Shown here piece after piece: positions 11,173 to 22,201 of a stretch of 64,000 nucleotides of DNA. Source of the stretch: Robiginitomaculum sp. (GTDB taxonomy: Bacteria; Pseudomonadota; Alphaproteobacteria; Caulobacterales; Maricaulaceae); assembly GCA_026982415.1 (NCBI GenBank), contig JALSHE010000058.1:1-64000 (forward strand). Direction: 5' to 3'. The notes under the pieces are model-generated. The model did no database searches. It saw only the letters and a program-made list of their open reading frames with translations, and was not told where the DNA came from. Made by a program: the position numbers and the translations under genes. Numbering within the stretch: the stretch's first letter is position 1; every line of letters starts with the position of its first letter.

Positions 11173-12102
11173 ATGACCTTCCCCGCCTTACTTCACCGAC
11201 TGCCCGAAGTAAGAGGGAGTTTGAAAGAAAATGTACCTCTCGCACCCTATACATGGTTGCGTGTGGGCGGTGTAGCGCAGGCTTTGTTTATCCCTAATGA
11301 CGAAGCTGATTTAGCTTTGTTTCTAGCGCAAGTCCCGCTCGATATTCCGGTGCAAGTATTGGGAGTGGCGTCCAATACATTGGTGCGCGACGGCGGTGTA
11401 CCGGGTGTGACCATTCGCTTAGGCCCTGCATTTGCTAAGGTCGAGATATTGGATAATTACCATATTAGAGCCGGGGCAGCTTGTCTGGATTCTTTTTTGG
11501 CGAAAAAGGCGGGGGCCTCCAGCATTGGTGGGTTGGAATTTTACGTGGGAATTCCCGGTACTATTGGCGGTGCGCTACGCATGAATGCTGGTTGTTATGG
11601 TGATGAGACCAAAGATATTGTACGCGAAGTTATTGCCCTCGACAGGCGTGGTCAGCGGCAAATTATTCCGGTCGCCGAGATGGGATATAGCTATAGGCAC
11701 TGTGATCTACCGTCCGACTTAATTTTTGTCGAAGCCTTATTCCAAGGCTTCGAAAAACATCCTAGCCACATTTTCACCCGCATGGCGGGCATTAAAGAAG
11801 ATCGGGAGCGCTCTCAGCCGCTCAAGGAAAAAACAGGCGGTTCAACCTTTAAAAACCCCGACCCAAAAAAATCGGGCGGGCGAGGTGCATGGCAAGTGAT
11901 TGATGCGGCTGGCGGGCGCGGATTTAAGGTCGGGGGCGCGGTAATGTCGGAAAAACACTGTAATTTTATGATAAATTTTGATGAGGCTACAGCCAGTGAT
12001 TTGGAGCAATTGGGCGAAACTATCCGCCAAAAAGCCCGGGACACTCAGGGGATTGATCTGGAATGGGAAATTCGCCGTATTGGCATAAAGAAAGGAGGGT
12101 AG
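11173..12102 (+). CDS. murB: UDP-N-acetylenolpyruvoylglucosamine reductase
   Basis: 309 aa; GIPGTIGGALRMNAGCYG motif, GGSTFKNP. Confidence 0.95.
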   Translation: MTFPALLHRLPEVRGSLKENVPLAPYTWLRVGGVAQALFIPNDEADLALFLAQVPLDIPVQVLGVASNTLVRDGGVPGVTIRLGPAFAKVEILDNYHIRAGAACLDSFLAKKAGASSIGGLEFYVGIPGTIGGALRMNAGCYGDETKDIVREVIALDRRGQRQIIPVAEMGYSYRHCDLPSDLIFVEALFQGFEKHPSHIFTRMAGIKEDRERSQPLKEKTGGSTFKNPDPKKSGGRGAWQVIDAAGGRGFKVGGAVMSEKHCNFMINFDEATASDLEQLGETIRQKARDTQGIDLEWEIRRIGIKKGG

Positions 12103-12106
12103 TGCT

Positions 12107-13048
12107 ATGGTTGAAAAAATTGCAATTCTTATGGGCGGTTTGTCCGCCGAGCGCGAAGTCTCCATAGTTTCAGGTGAGGCCGTTGATGCAGCCTTGGTCG
12201 CCGAAGGGTTCAAAACTGTAAAAATAGATGCAGGCCAGGATTTATGGGTGCAATTAACCCGCACTAACCCTGACATTATTTTCAATTGCCTGCACGGGGT
12301 TTGGGGTGAAGACGGCAGGGTTCAGGGCGTATTGGATTTATTCGGCAAGCCTTATACACACAGCGGCGTGTTATCGTCGGCTCTGGCTATGGATAAACAC
12401 CGTGCCAAGATCGTGCTGAAAGCCGCAGGTATTCGGGTGCCGTCCGGGAAATTGGTCGACCGACAATTGGCAGCGCAAAAGCATGTATTACCCCGCCCCT
12501 ATGTGATTAAACCCAATTGCGAAGGGTCTAGCGTTGGGGTTTATATAATTCCAAAGGGCGCTAGCCGACCACCACTTGATATAGCTATGAACGAGAAAAT
12601 GGGCGAACAGGTTTTGGCCGAGCGGTTTGCGCCTGGACGGGAGTTGACCGTAGCCGTGATGAACGGCAAAGCTTTGTGCGTTACAGAAATTATCGCACAC
12701 ACGGACTTTTATGATTACGAGGCCAAATATGCCGAGGGCGGTTCTAGCCATGTGGTTCCGGCAAAAATTCCAAAACAGGCCGCGAAAACCTGCATGGACT
12801 GGGCCGAAAAAGCCCATATAGCTCTTGGGTGCCGGGGGCTTACACGTTCGGATTTCCGTTATGACGATGAAAAAATATCAAAAAAACCGACAAAAAAGGA
12901 TATAGTAAACAAAATCGTAATGCTTGAACTCAATACTCAACCGGGAATGACCCCAAAATCGCTCGCGCCAGAACAGGCGGAAGCGACGGGGATGAATTTT
13001 CGCCAGCTTTGTCGCTGGATAGTTGAGGATGCTACATGGCCAAGATAG
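12107..13048 (+). CDS. ddl: D-alanine--D-alanine ligase
   Basis: 313 aa; GGLSAEREVS, LHGVWGEDG, and C-terminal ELNTQPGMTPKSLAPEQA. Confidence 0.95.
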   Translation: MVEKIAILMGGLSAEREVSIVSGEAVDAALVAEGFKTVKIDAGQDLWVQLTRTNPDIIFNCLHGVWGEDGRVQGVLDLFGKPYTHSGVLSSALAMDKHRAKIVLKAAGIRVPSGKLVDRQLAAQKHVLPRPYVIKPNCEGSSVGVYIIPKGASRPPLDIAMNEKMGEQVLAERFAPGRELTVAVMNGKALCVTEIIAHTDFYDYEAKYAEGGSSHVVPAKIPKQAAKTCMDWAEKAHIALGCRGLTRSDFRYDDEKISKKPTKKDIVNKIVMLELNTQPGMTPKSLAPEQAEATGMNFRQLCRWIVEDATWPR

Positions 13049-13959
13049 GGCAAAAAAAAGGTAAGGCAAAATTCACAGCCAAAAGAGGGTTAGGAGGCGC
13101 AAGGCGGATCAGTCCACTGAAACCCGGATTGAACGGCGCCCGCAATTGGGCCACGGCGCAAATCCGTGGTGCCAGCTATTCCCGACAAAAAATGACGAGG
13201 CTCATTCTCGCAAGCTTGGCTTTGGTAATTGCCGTTTTTTGGGGCGGGTTATGGCTTGGTGGATTTACACCCAATGTCACATCGGGCTTTGACCGCTTCA
13301 CCAAGCAGAAATTGGTCAATATGGGTTTCGTCGTCAAATATGTTGATGTGGTTGGAGAGGGTAGAGTGCGTGAAGATAGAGTGCGCGAAATGCTCGGTGT
13401 AAGGCCAGGCGATTATCTTTTTGATATGGACATAGAGAACGCTCAAAAACGTATTCAATCCCTTAGTTGGGTCGAAACGGCAGTTGTGCGCCGCCTGTGG
13501 CCAAACCGGATCGTTGTACATATTAATGAACGCCGCCCCTATGCTCTTTGGCAAAGCAATCAACAAATCCGAGTAATTGATGGTTCTGGCACAGTGATAA
13601 TGGCCGCTAATACTCGCGAATTTTCTGATCTTCCTTTTGTTGTTGGTAAGGGGGCTGGGGATCAAGCGCAAATGGTTTGGGATATGCTCAAGGCACATAC
13701 GGATATATCGAAAAATGCAGAGGCGCTCGTCTATGTCGGGGAGCGGCGCTGGGATATTGTCTTTAAGGACGGTATGCGGATATTGTTGCCAGAGCAAAAC
13801 CCCGCCGCAGCATTACAGAGGTTTGATACTTATAACCGAGAACATGGTTTGCTCGGATTAGATTTGGCGCGTATAGATATGCGGGTCAAAGGGCGTTTGA
13901 CCCTAAAGCCGAATCCGGTAGAGAAACACCGGAAAAATCGTCTGCAGACAAAAGCATAA
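13036..13959 (+). CDS. ftsQ: cell division protein FtsQ (POTRA domain)
   Basis: 307 aa; N-terminal TM, POTRA-like VVGEGRVREDRVREMLGVRPGDYLFDMD; between ddl and ftsA. Confidence 0.9.
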   Translation: MAKIGQKKGKAKFTAKRGLGGARRISPLKPGLNGARNWATAQIRGASYSRQKMTRLILASLALVIAVFWGGLWLGGFTPNVTSGFDRFTKQKLVNMGFVVKYVDVVGEGRVREDRVREMLGVRPGDYLFDMDIENAQKRIQSLSWVETAVVRRLWPNRIVVHINERRPYALWQSNQQIRVIDGSGTVIMAANTREFSDLPFVVGKGAGDQAQMVWDMLKAHTDISKNAEALVYVGERRWDIVFKDGMRILLPEQNPAAALQRFDTYNREHGLLGLDLARIDMRVKGRLTLKPNPVEKHRKNRLQTKA

Positions 13960-13968
13960 GAGGGCGTA

Positions 13969-15264
13969 ATGGCATTATTTAGTGGGGGGTCATTTAGCGG
14001 AGGATCTGGCTCTGCACAGCCGGAAATCGTCGCTGTGCTGGACGTTGGTTCCAGTAAAGTCGTTTGTTTTATCGGCCATCTTGAAGAAGACGCTGGCGTG
14101 CGGATTATCGGTGCGGGTTTTCATGCCAGCGCTGGTCTTAAGGCGGGAGCCGTGGTTGATATGGACGCTGCCGAATACACCATTCGCCATGCGGTTGCCA
14201 AAGCGGAAAAAGCCGCAGGCTTGGCAATTTCATCTGTGTTTGTAAATGTTTCGACCCGCTCTTTGAAGTCACACCACATCAATGTAGAGACGAAATTCTC
14301 CAGTGCTGAAGTAGCCGATAAAGACCTGAAGCGGGTCATCGATACTACGCTCGCAGAATTCACCGAGCCGGAAAAGGCGATTTTACATGCCTTGCCGCTC
14401 AACTGGACTTTGGACGGAGAGCGCGGCATTCGTGATCCGCGCGGCATGTTCGGGAAAAATCTTGGCGTCGATATGCACTTCGTCACAGCCAATGTTGGCG
14501 TATTGCGCAATTTGGCTCATTGTATCGAGCGCTGTCATCTACGCATTGCCGGCATGGTGGCATCGCCCTATGCGGCAGGTGATGCGGTATTGGTTGATGA
14601 CGAGCTAGATCTTGGTGTGACCCTGATTGACATGGGTGCAGGCATTACGACAGCGGCAGTGTTTCGCGACCGTGCTTTGGTATTTGTCGATGCTGTCGGG
14701 GTCGGTGGCAAGAACGTCACCAGTGATATTGCACGCGGCTTGACCACACCTTGGGAAGCTGCCGAGCGGATTAAGGCCATATATGGTTCGGCGCTGGAAA
14801 GCCCTGCAGACGACACGCAAATGGTGCCATGTCCGCCTATGGGCGCCCAAGACGAATTACACCATGAACCTTTGTCAATGCTCACAGGGATTGTGCGTTC
14901 TCGGGCAGAGGAAACCTTCGAAATTTTACGTGACCGTTTTGCGGCAGCAGGCATTGGTGAATTTTCTGGTCGTAGAATTGTTTTAACGGGCGGGGCGGCA
15001 CAATTATCGGGCGCAGTGCAACTTGCCGAATATATCTTTGGCAAGCGCGTTAGGGTCGGACACCCACACGGCTTGCTCGGATTACCAAACGAAATGACGG
15101 GGCCGAATTTTGCCGTTGCAGCCGGATTGATCAAACACGTATTCCAAGATAAGCTAGAAGCTATATCCGGCCCGCCAGACCTTTCTGGCCGCCGCATTCG
15201 CCAACGCCATTATGCAGGTGGCAATGTTATGCGGTCGTTAAAATGGTTTAAAGATAATTTTTAG
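13969..15264 (+). CDS. ftsA: cell division protein FtsA
   Basis: 431 aa actin-like; VAVLDVGSSKVVCFIG, LTGGAAQLSG motifs. Confidence 0.95.
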   Translation: MALFSGGSFSGGSGSAQPEIVAVLDVGSSKVVCFIGHLEEDAGVRIIGAGFHASAGLKAGAVVDMDAAEYTIRHAVAKAEKAAGLAISSVFVNVSTRSLKSHHINVETKFSSAEVADKDLKRVIDTTLAEFTEPEKAILHALPLNWTLDGERGIRDPRGMFGKNLGVDMHFVTANVGVLRNLAHCIERCHLRIAGMVASPYAAGDAVLVDDELDLGVTLIDMGAGITTAAVFRDRALVFVDAVGVGGKNVTSDIARGLTTPWEAAERIKAIYGSALESPADDTQMVPCPPMGAQDELHHEPLSMLTGIVRSRAEETFEILRDRFAAAGIGEFSGRRIVLTGGAAQLSGAVQLAEYIFGKRVRVGHPHGLLGLPNEMTGPNFAVAAGLIKHVFQDKLEAISGPPDLSGRRIRQRHYAGGNVMRSLKWFKDNF

Positions 15265-15382
15265 TGTTCGAATTTCCTTTCATCACTACGGCCTAAACTG
15301 GCAATATGAAATTGTGTCAGGAGATCACTTCATCGTGTTCCCTTTATGTTGCAATCTGTGCTGAAAGCCCTATCTTTGTCCC

Positions 15383-17536
15383 ATGACTAAACCATCTGAA
15401 ATGCGGGAGGCTCCTGCTGCGTTTACTGCGCTCCAGGAAAAATGGGTGCCGCACCGACCTGAGCGGCCTGCCAAGATGGACGGCGGTAAGGCGTTTCGCT
15501 TGGTGTCCCCGTTTGAGCCAAAGGGTGACCAGCCGCAGGCGATTGCGGAGTTATGTAAAGGTTTGAACGACGGCGAGCGCGAGCAGGTTTTGCTCGGCGT
15601 GACCGGGTCGGGCAAGACCTATACCATGGCCAAAGTTATTGAGCAGACCCAGCGTCCGGCTTTGATTATGGCCCATAACAAAACGCTGGCGGCGCAGTTG
15701 TACGGGGAGTTTAAAGCCTTTTTTCCGGACAATGCGGTCGAGTATTTTGTCTCCTATTACGATTATTACCAGCCCGAAGCCTATGTGGCGCGCACCGACA
15801 CATTTATCGAAAAAGACAGTCAGATCAATGAGCAGATAGACCGGATGCGCCATGCGGCGACGCGGGCTTTGCTGGAGCGGGACGACGTGATTATTGTGGC
15901 GTCCGTATCGTGCATTTACGGCATTGGTTCGGTGGAGACCTATACGGATATGACCACGGATGTGCGGGTCGGGGACGCCCTCGACCCGCGAAAGTTTATG
16001 GCCGATTTGGTGGCCATGCAATATACGCGCAACGATATTGCTTTCGCTCGGGGTACGTTTCGGGTGCGCGGCGATACCATTGAAGTTTTCCCGGCGCATT
16101 TCGACGACCAAGCTTGGCGGATAGATTTCTTCGGCGACGAAGTTGACAGCATTACCGAATTTGATCCGCTTACGGGCAAGAGCCAGGGCAAATTAGAACA
16201 TGTGCGTATCTATGCAAACTCCCATTATGTCACCCCGCGCCCGACCTTACAGTCTGCCGCCAAAAAGATAAAAATCGAGCTGGATCAACGGCTGAAACAA
16301 TTTGAAGCCGAGGGTAAACTCCTAGAAGCACAGCGCTTGTCCGAACGCACCCAATTTGATTTAGAGATGATTGCCGCCGCCGGGCATTGCACAGGCATTG
16401 AAAACTATTCGCGCTATCTAACCGGACGCAATCCGGGCGAACCGCCACCAACCTTGTTTGAGTATTTGCCGGATAATTGCTTGCTATTTATGGACGAAAG
16501 CCATGTCAGCGTGTCGCAAATTGGCGGCATGTCCAAGGGCGATATGAGCCGCAAATCGACGCTGGCGGAGTTCGGCTTTCGCCTGCCGTCTTGCATCGAC
16601 AACCGCCCCCTGCGCCACGAAGAATGGGACGCCATGCGCCCCCAATCTATCTTCGTTTCGGCCACGCCGGGGCCATGGGAACTCAACCAGACAGACGGGG
16701 TTTTTGTCGAACAAGTCATCCGCCCGACCGGCCTAATCGACCCGCCCGTAGAAATCCGTCCTGTTGCCAAAGATGGTGCATCGCAAGTGGATGATGTTAT
16801 CGACGAAGTGCGCAAAACTACTGCGAAAGGCTACCGCTCTTTGGTCACGACTTTGACCAAAAAAATGTCCGAAGACCTGACCGAATACATGCACGACCAA
16901 GGTATAAAAGTGCGCTATATGCACTCGGATATCGACACGCTGGAGCGCATAGACATTATCCGCGATTTACGGCTCGGCGTGTTTGATGTGCTGATCGGGA
17001 TTAATTTACTGCGCGAGGGTCTCGACATTCCTGAATGTGCGTTTGTCGGGATATTGGACGCGGACAAAGAGGGCTTTTTGCGCTCGGAAACCTCCATGAT
17101 ACAAACTATAGGCCGCGCCGCCCGCAATGCAGATGCTCATGTTGTGCTTTACGCCGATAAAATCACCGGCTCTATGCAGCGCGCCATGGACGAGACCGAC
17201 CGCCGCCGTAAAATCCAACAAGCCCATAATTTGAAACATGGTATAACCCCAATGTCTGTCTCCCACGCCGTCACCGACGTAGTAGGCGACACAAGAGCCG
17301 CAGACCAAATCAAAGACGAAGCCGCACGGTATACGCCAAGCGGGCTGCTCAAGAAGAAATACGAAGTTGCCGAAGGCGGTGCGGAATTTACATATGACGG
17401 CGATACCCCGGTCGGCGGCAATCTAACTGCCGTTTTAGCTGAGCTAGAAAAACAAATGTTCACAGCAGCAGAGAATTTGGAATTTGAGGAGGCTGCGGCA
17501 TTACGAGATCAAATGGCGCGGTTGAAAGGTTCGTAA
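15383..17536 (+). CDS. uvrB: excinuclease ABC subunit B
   Basis: 717 aa; GVTGSGKTYTMAKV, YYDYYQPEAY, C-terminal UVR domain. Confidence 0.97.
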   Translation: MTKPSEMREAPAAFTALQEKWVPHRPERPAKMDGGKAFRLVSPFEPKGDQPQAIAELCKGLNDGEREQVLLGVTGSGKTYTMAKVIEQTQRPALIMAHNKTLAAQLYGEFKAFFPDNAVEYFVSYYDYYQPEAYVARTDTFIEKDSQINEQIDRMRHAATRALLERDDVIIVASVSCIYGIGSVETYTDMTTDVRVGDALDPRKFMADLVAMQYTRNDIAFARGTFRVRGDTIEVFPAHFDDQAWRIDFFGDEVDSITEFDPLTGKSQGKLEHVRIYANSHYVTPRPTLQSAAKKIKIELDQRLKQFEAEGKLLEAQRLSERTQFDLEMIAAAGHCTGIENYSRYLTGRNPGEPPPTLFEYLPDNCLLFMDESHVSVSQIGGMSKGDMSRKSTLAEFGFRLPSCIDNRPLRHEEWDAMRPQSIFVSATPGPWELNQTDGVFVEQVIRPTGLIDPPVEIRPVAKDGASQVDDVIDEVRKTTAKGYRSLVTTLTKKMSEDLTEYMHDQGIKVRYMHSDIDTLERIDIIRDLRLGVFDVLIGINLLREGLDIPECAFVGILDADKEGFLRSETSMIQTIGRAARNADAHVVLYADKITGSMQRAMDETDRRRKIQQAHNLKHGITPMSVSHAVTDVVGDTRAADQIKDEAARYTPSGLLKKKYEVAEGGAEFTYDGDTPVGGNLTAVLAELEKQMFTAAENLEFEEAAALRDQMARLKGS

Positions 17537-17784
17537 CAAATCGCTATTCCGTAGTCCGTATCAAGGCAAAATATGTGGGCGTATTTCTTGATTTAAGAAA
17601 ACATTGGTAAAGAGTAGATATAGCTTTAATAGTTCCAAATCTTGTCTGATACTCGATCCGCTCCATAATATCGAACTGATAAACTCTCCAAAAAAACCTT
17701 AAAAAAACTATGAAAAACTTGACGGGCAGTGAATTGTTTGGGACTGTGTGGAAAATAAAAATGAAATTATATTAGGGGATAATT

Positions 17785-19302
17785 ATGGCTGGTGCAGTTT
17801 CTGCAGGTACGACCCAATGGTCATCACGTTTTGCATTTATCATGGCGGCGGTAGGCTCAAGCGTCGGGCTTGGTAATCTTTGGCGGTTCTCCGCTGAGGC
17901 TGGTTCAAACGGCGGCGGCGCCTTCATTATTATCTATTTGGCCTGTGTGATTTTCATTGGTATTCCGGTATTGATGAGCGAATTTATTATTGGCCGTGCC
18001 GGAAACGCATCCAGTGCTATTCGAAGTATTGATGATATTGCAGAAAAATCAGGTGTTTCGGGTGGGTGGAGCGTGCTGGGTGTAACCGGTATGGCCGCGT
18101 CTTTTATGATTGTCAGTTTTTATTGCGTTGTTGCCGCTTGGGTAATTGTTTATATCCCTAAATTTTTGTCCGGAAGCTTTACGGGGCAATCAGCTACACA
18201 AATAGCTGAGCAATTTGGCCATATGGTGGAAACCCCTGAGAAAATTACAGATGCGCCTAAAAATGTCTTACTGGCTTTTACGGGCTTTGCCGTGCTCACA
18301 ACGTTTCTGGTAGCGCGCGGTGTCAATAAAGGCATTGAAATGGCCTCGAAAATCCTGATGCCAATCTTCTTTGTTTTGCTGATTGCTCTATCATTATATA
18401 GCTTGGTATCCGGCTTTGGCACGGAAGTTATGGTGGACGGCAAGAAAACCAATGGCTCTGCGGAAGCACTGAAATTCCTGTTTGCACCGGACTTCGGTGC
18501 CATTACGCCGAAAGTCGCAACGGCGGCGTTGGGGCAAGCGTTCTTCTCCATCGGGCTTGGGAGTGCCATCATGATCACCTACGGTTCATATTTGCCCAAA
18601 AGCATCAGCATTCCGAAATCGGCGATCATTATCGGCCTGACCGATACGGCTGTAGCCTTGATAGCGGGCCTCGCAATCTTTCCAATTGTGTTTTCCCACG
18701 GGCTGGATTTCTCGGCAGGAGCCGGGATTTTCTTTCAGACTTTACCTGTGGCACTATCGTCAGCGCCGGGCGGTAATTTCATCGGCGCTGCGTTCTTCTT
18801 CTTGGCCATCTTTGCTGCCGTAACCTCGTCTATTTCCCTGCTGGAGCCGACAGTTGCTTGGGTGGCTGAAAAATTCAAGTTGAGACGAGTAGTTGCAGCA
18901 TCGATGGCCGGGTTAGCCATGTGGCTGCTTGGCTTTGGGTCGATTTATCTAGCTGGATTTATGGACGTCATTGACGGCGAGTTAACTGGAGCCGTTATGT
19001 TGCCTCTGACTGGGCTATTGACTATTTTGTTTGTCGGGTGGCGCATGAAAAAAGCCATGGTCAATGAGCAAATGCACGGCGTATCACCGAGGCTACAGAA
19101 ACTCATGATTGTGCTGGTACGCTTTGTCGCTCCTTTTTTCGTAGGTATCGTGTTACTGGTGGGCATTTGGGATAAGTATTTTGCAGGGAGAACAGGCGCG
19201 GATATTATGGAGGCTTGGGATTTCAGGCGTTTGGTGGTTTTAGCACTCTTTATTGTTGCTGCATTGGTTTGGAGCCGTACCAAGAACCGTGAATCTCAAT
19301 AA
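17785..19302 (+). CDS. sodium-dependent transporter, NSS/SNF family
   Basis: 505 aa polytopic; SRFAFIMAAVGSSVGLGNLWRFSAEAGSNGGGAF N-terminal signature. Confidence 0.92.
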   Translation: MAGAVSAGTTQWSSRFAFIMAAVGSSVGLGNLWRFSAEAGSNGGGAFIIIYLACVIFIGIPVLMSEFIIGRAGNASSAIRSIDDIAEKSGVSGGWSVLGVTGMAASFMIVSFYCVVAAWVIVYIPKFLSGSFTGQSATQIAEQFGHMVETPEKITDAPKNVLLAFTGFAVLTTFLVARGVNKGIEMASKILMPIFFVLLIALSLYSLVSGFGTEVMVDGKKTNGSAEALKFLFAPDFGAITPKVATAALGQAFFSIGLGSAIMITYGSYLPKSISIPKSAIIIGLTDTAVALIAGLAIFPIVFSHGLDFSAGAGIFFQTLPVALSSAPGGNFIGAAFFFLAIFAAVTSSISLLEPTVAWVAEKFKLRRVVAASMAGLAMWLLGFGSIYLAGFMDVIDGELTGAVMLPLTGLLTILFVGWRMKKAMVNEQMHGVSPRLQKLMIVLVRFVAPFFVGIVLLVGIWDKYFAGRTGADIMEAWDFRRLVVLALFIVAALVWSRTKNRESQ

Positions 19303-19439
19303 CAGTTATATTTGACATCCACACTTGCATATCCGGCCTGTCCAAAATATTAACCATTAAAAGGGATGTTCATGTTGCTTTCAGTTTACTGTATTAAGAA
19401 TGTCCAATATAAATCACAACGGCGCAAGCTGGAACGGGA

Positions 19440-20060
19440 ATGACTATGAAGTTAACGAAAGTTTGTACAACAGCCCTTACAATGATTTTCACCGCTGGCC
19501 TAACGGCTTGCTCGACCGTTGATTTAACGCAGATTGTTGTTAACCAACCGCAAGAAACTTTCGATAAGCCGGAACATAATGTAGTTGAACGTGCAACCCA
19601 TTCCCTGACGAGTATGTTTAAGGCTAAAGGTTGGAGCAAAAGCGACCCAAACGACAAGGCGCAAACTGCAACAAATGTGTTGTTAAACGGATTTGAAACG
19701 GACGAACAAAGCACTATTACCCCTGTAATGGCTGTTAGCACACGGCAATTATCTGCTGATTTGACCGATGCTGAAGCTCAAATAAAACAAACCACTAAAG
19801 CGGCTGAAGTGTTTTTGGTTATGGCCGAAGATATGGCTGATCTAGGCGCGGAGTTGTCGCAATTAGAAGCCGCACTCTTGGTTGCACGCGAAGCAGAAAC
19901 AGGATTCGGCAAAGCCTTAGAGACGTCCTCAAATTTTATAATCAGGCGAAAGTACACCTCTTTATCAAGTTCTATTGAAGATTTAAAAACTGTAACCGAT
20001 GCTTATGGCGACCGTATCCGTTTGCAAATAGCGGCCAGGGCGTCTACGAAACGTTCTTAA
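19440..20060 (+). CDS. hypothetical lipoprotein
   Basis: 206 aa; signal peptide with lipobox LTAC; no recognised domain. Confidence 0.6.
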   Translation: MTMKLTKVCTTALTMIFTAGLTACSTVDLTQIVVNQPQETFDKPEHNVVERATHSLTSMFKAKGWSKSDPNDKAQTATNVLLNGFETDEQSTITPVMAVSTRQLSADLTDAEAQIKQTTKAAEVFLVMAEDMADLGAELSQLEAALLVAREAETGFGKALETSSNFIIRRKYTSLSSSIEDLKTVTDAYGDRIRLQIAARASTKRS

Positions 20061-20187
20061 ACCCAAAATTCTCACCTTGCAGGCCAAATGACTGCGCCAT
20101 TATACCCGATTCTGCATAGTCACTTTTAATTGATACATTTCATGCCCTTTCCCTTGACCTTTGCCCTAGGATTTGCACGGTAGGTGC

Positions 20188-21378
20188 ATGAGCGCAACCG
20201 TACAAAATAGCCATGAGGCTTATCGGCTGGAAATCGACGAGGGGCAATTAATAGTTCATGCCTTTGGTCGGTGGAATTTGCATACGATTAAATCTATCGA
20301 CAGGGCTTTAAAAACGGATTTGAAGGCGTTGGGCTACGGACAAGTTAAGTCTTCTGGCGAAGATTACGGCGTTGACGATGACGAATTTGGCGGCGTTATA
20401 TTCGATTTCAAAGAGCTGAACATGATTGATACGGCGGGGGCTTTTATATTGGCACGTACTATCGGTTGTCATGATGGCTTGTGCCGGATGTGGCGCGTAC
20501 AAAATGCCACGCTGGGGCAAAGAACGCTGATCCATACTGCTGCCGAAGCCCAAGCTGGTGTTGCTATGTTGCCGCCACTGCCTTGGTATGACCCGCTAAC
20601 GCGATTGGGCGAGGGCTTTGTGCGCGGCATTTCCGAAACCTATAAAACTATCTCGTTTTTCGGTTTCTTTATGACAGTCCTTGGGAAAATTATCATTCAG
20701 CCCCACAGAATTCGGTGGAAGTCCGTGGTTTCCCATATCGAGCGCGTCGGGCTTGATGCACTCCCCATTGTAGCCGTGCTGAGTTTTTTTATTGGTTGTG
20801 TCTTGGCTTTCATGGGGGCTGACTTGCTCGAAGCATTTGGCGCCCAAGTTTTCGTCGTTGATTTGGTCGGGATTGGCGTCTTGCGTGAATTTGCCGTTAT
20901 CATTACGGCAATCCTTATGGCCGGGCGCTCGAATAGTGCCTTTACCGCAGAGATAGGCTCTATGAAAATGCGCCAGGAAATTGACGCTATGAAAGTTATT
21001 GGGCTTAATGTTGGCGAAACACTTGTCGCGCCCCGTGCGCTGGCTTGCCTGGTTTCGGCACCGATATTAACATTCTTCGCCATGGTTTCGGGCTTGCTCG
21101 GCGGCATGGTTGTTGCCTGGTCACAAGGTATATCGCCAATATTGTTTACGGCGCGCATTACCGAAGTTGTCTCTATCAACCATTTTTGGGTGGGTATTGG
21201 AAAAGCACCATTTTATGGTTTAATCATAGCGATTATTGGTTGCCGCCATGGCCTTGCTGTTGGCGGTTCTGTCGAATCATTAGGGAAACGGACGACGACA
21301 AGTGTGGTGCAAGCCATCTTTGCCATCATTATGTTGGACGCTATGTTTGCCATGTTATTCTTAAAGATGGGTGTGTAA
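20188..21378 (+). CDS. mlaE: MlaE-family ABC transporter permease with N-terminal STAS-like domain
   Basis: VLREFAVIITAILMAGRSNSAFTAEIGSMKMRQEIDAM permease signature; ATG at 20188 preferred over TTG at 20173. Confidence 0.9.
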   Translation: MSATVQNSHEAYRLEIDEGQLIVHAFGRWNLHTIKSIDRALKTDLKALGYGQVKSSGEDYGVDDDEFGGVIFDFKELNMIDTAGAFILARTIGCHDGLCRMWRVQNATLGQRTLIHTAAEAQAGVAMLPPLPWYDPLTRLGEGFVRGISETYKTISFFGFFMTVLGKIIIQPHRIRWKSVVSHIERVGLDALPIVAVLSFFIGCVLAFMGADLLEAFGAQVFVVDLVGIGVLREFAVIITAILMAGRSNSAFTAEIGSMKMRQEIDAMKVIGLNVGETLVAPRALACLVSAPILTFFAMVSGLLGGMVVAWSQGISPILFTARITEVVSINHFWVGIGKAPFYGLIIAIIGCRHGLAVGGSVESLGKRTTTSVVQAIFAIIMLDAMFAMLFLKMGV

Positions 21379-22175
21379 TGGCGGTCGTTGATTATGATAA
21401 GCTGGATTTAACCGTCCCGGTGCAAGCCATAGATATTAAGTCTCAATTTGGGTCTAATATTATTCACGAGCATCTCAATCTACAATTAAGGGCAGGGGAA
21501 ATCCTCGGTGTTGTTGGCGGATCGGGGAGCGGTAAGTCCGTGCTGTTGAACACATTGCTGGGGCTAAAACTACCAGAAGCTGGCGTGGTTAAAATTTTTG
21601 GTCGCAACCGTCAGAACCTCAGCAAAGAAGATTTACGGGCATTTGAGACCCGTGTTGGGGTGTTGTTTCAAGGCGGTGCGTTGTTCTCGTCGTTGAATGT
21701 GCGTGAAAACATTATGGTGCCCCTACGTAAGCACACAGATTTACCCGTGCCGCTCATGCGTGAACTGGCCGATATGAAGCTTAATATGGTGGGTTTACCG
21801 CCAAAAGCTGCCACTTTGTTTCCCTCGGATTTGTCGGGCGGTATGCAAAAGAGAGCAGGGTTGGCGCGTGCTTTGGCGCTGGATCCGCAAATGCTGTTCC
21901 TTGACGAGCCGACGGCAGGGCTTGATCCCGTAGGTGCGGATGCATTTGATGACTTGATTTTAGAGCTTCGTGATGCGCTTGATCTTACCGTTTTCATGGT
22001 CACACATGACCTGGACACATTGTTCAAGACTTGTGACCGGGTGGCTGTGTTGATTGATAAACATATTGCTATTGCTGAACCGCTGGATAAAGTGGTGAAA
22101 TATGATCACCCATGGGTGGCAGAATATTTTGGCGGCCCTCGTTCACGCGCCGCCGGGAACAAAGAACAAAATTAG
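21378..22175 (+). CDS. mlaF: ABC transporter ATP-binding protein (MlaF-like)
   Basis: Walker A GGSGSGKSVLLN, signature LSGGMQKRAGLARAL, Walker B MLFLDEPTAGLDP; ATG at 21378 overlaps the mlaE stop. Confidence 0.92.
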   Translation: MAVVDYDKLDLTVPVQAIDIKSQFGSNIIHEHLNLQLRAGEILGVVGGSGSGKSVLLNTLLGLKLPEAGVVKIFGRNRQNLSKEDLRAFETRVGVLFQGGALFSSLNVRENIMVPLRKHTDLPVPLMRELADMKLNMVGLPPKAATLFPSDLSGGMQKRAGLARALALDPQMLFLDEPTAGLDPVGADAFDDLILELRDALDLTVFMVTHDLDTLFKTCDRVAVLIDKHIAIAEPLDKVVKYDHPWVAEYFGGPRSRAAGNKEQN

Positions 22176-22201
22176 CGGAGCCAAAGGGCAGGTATAGACA
22201 T

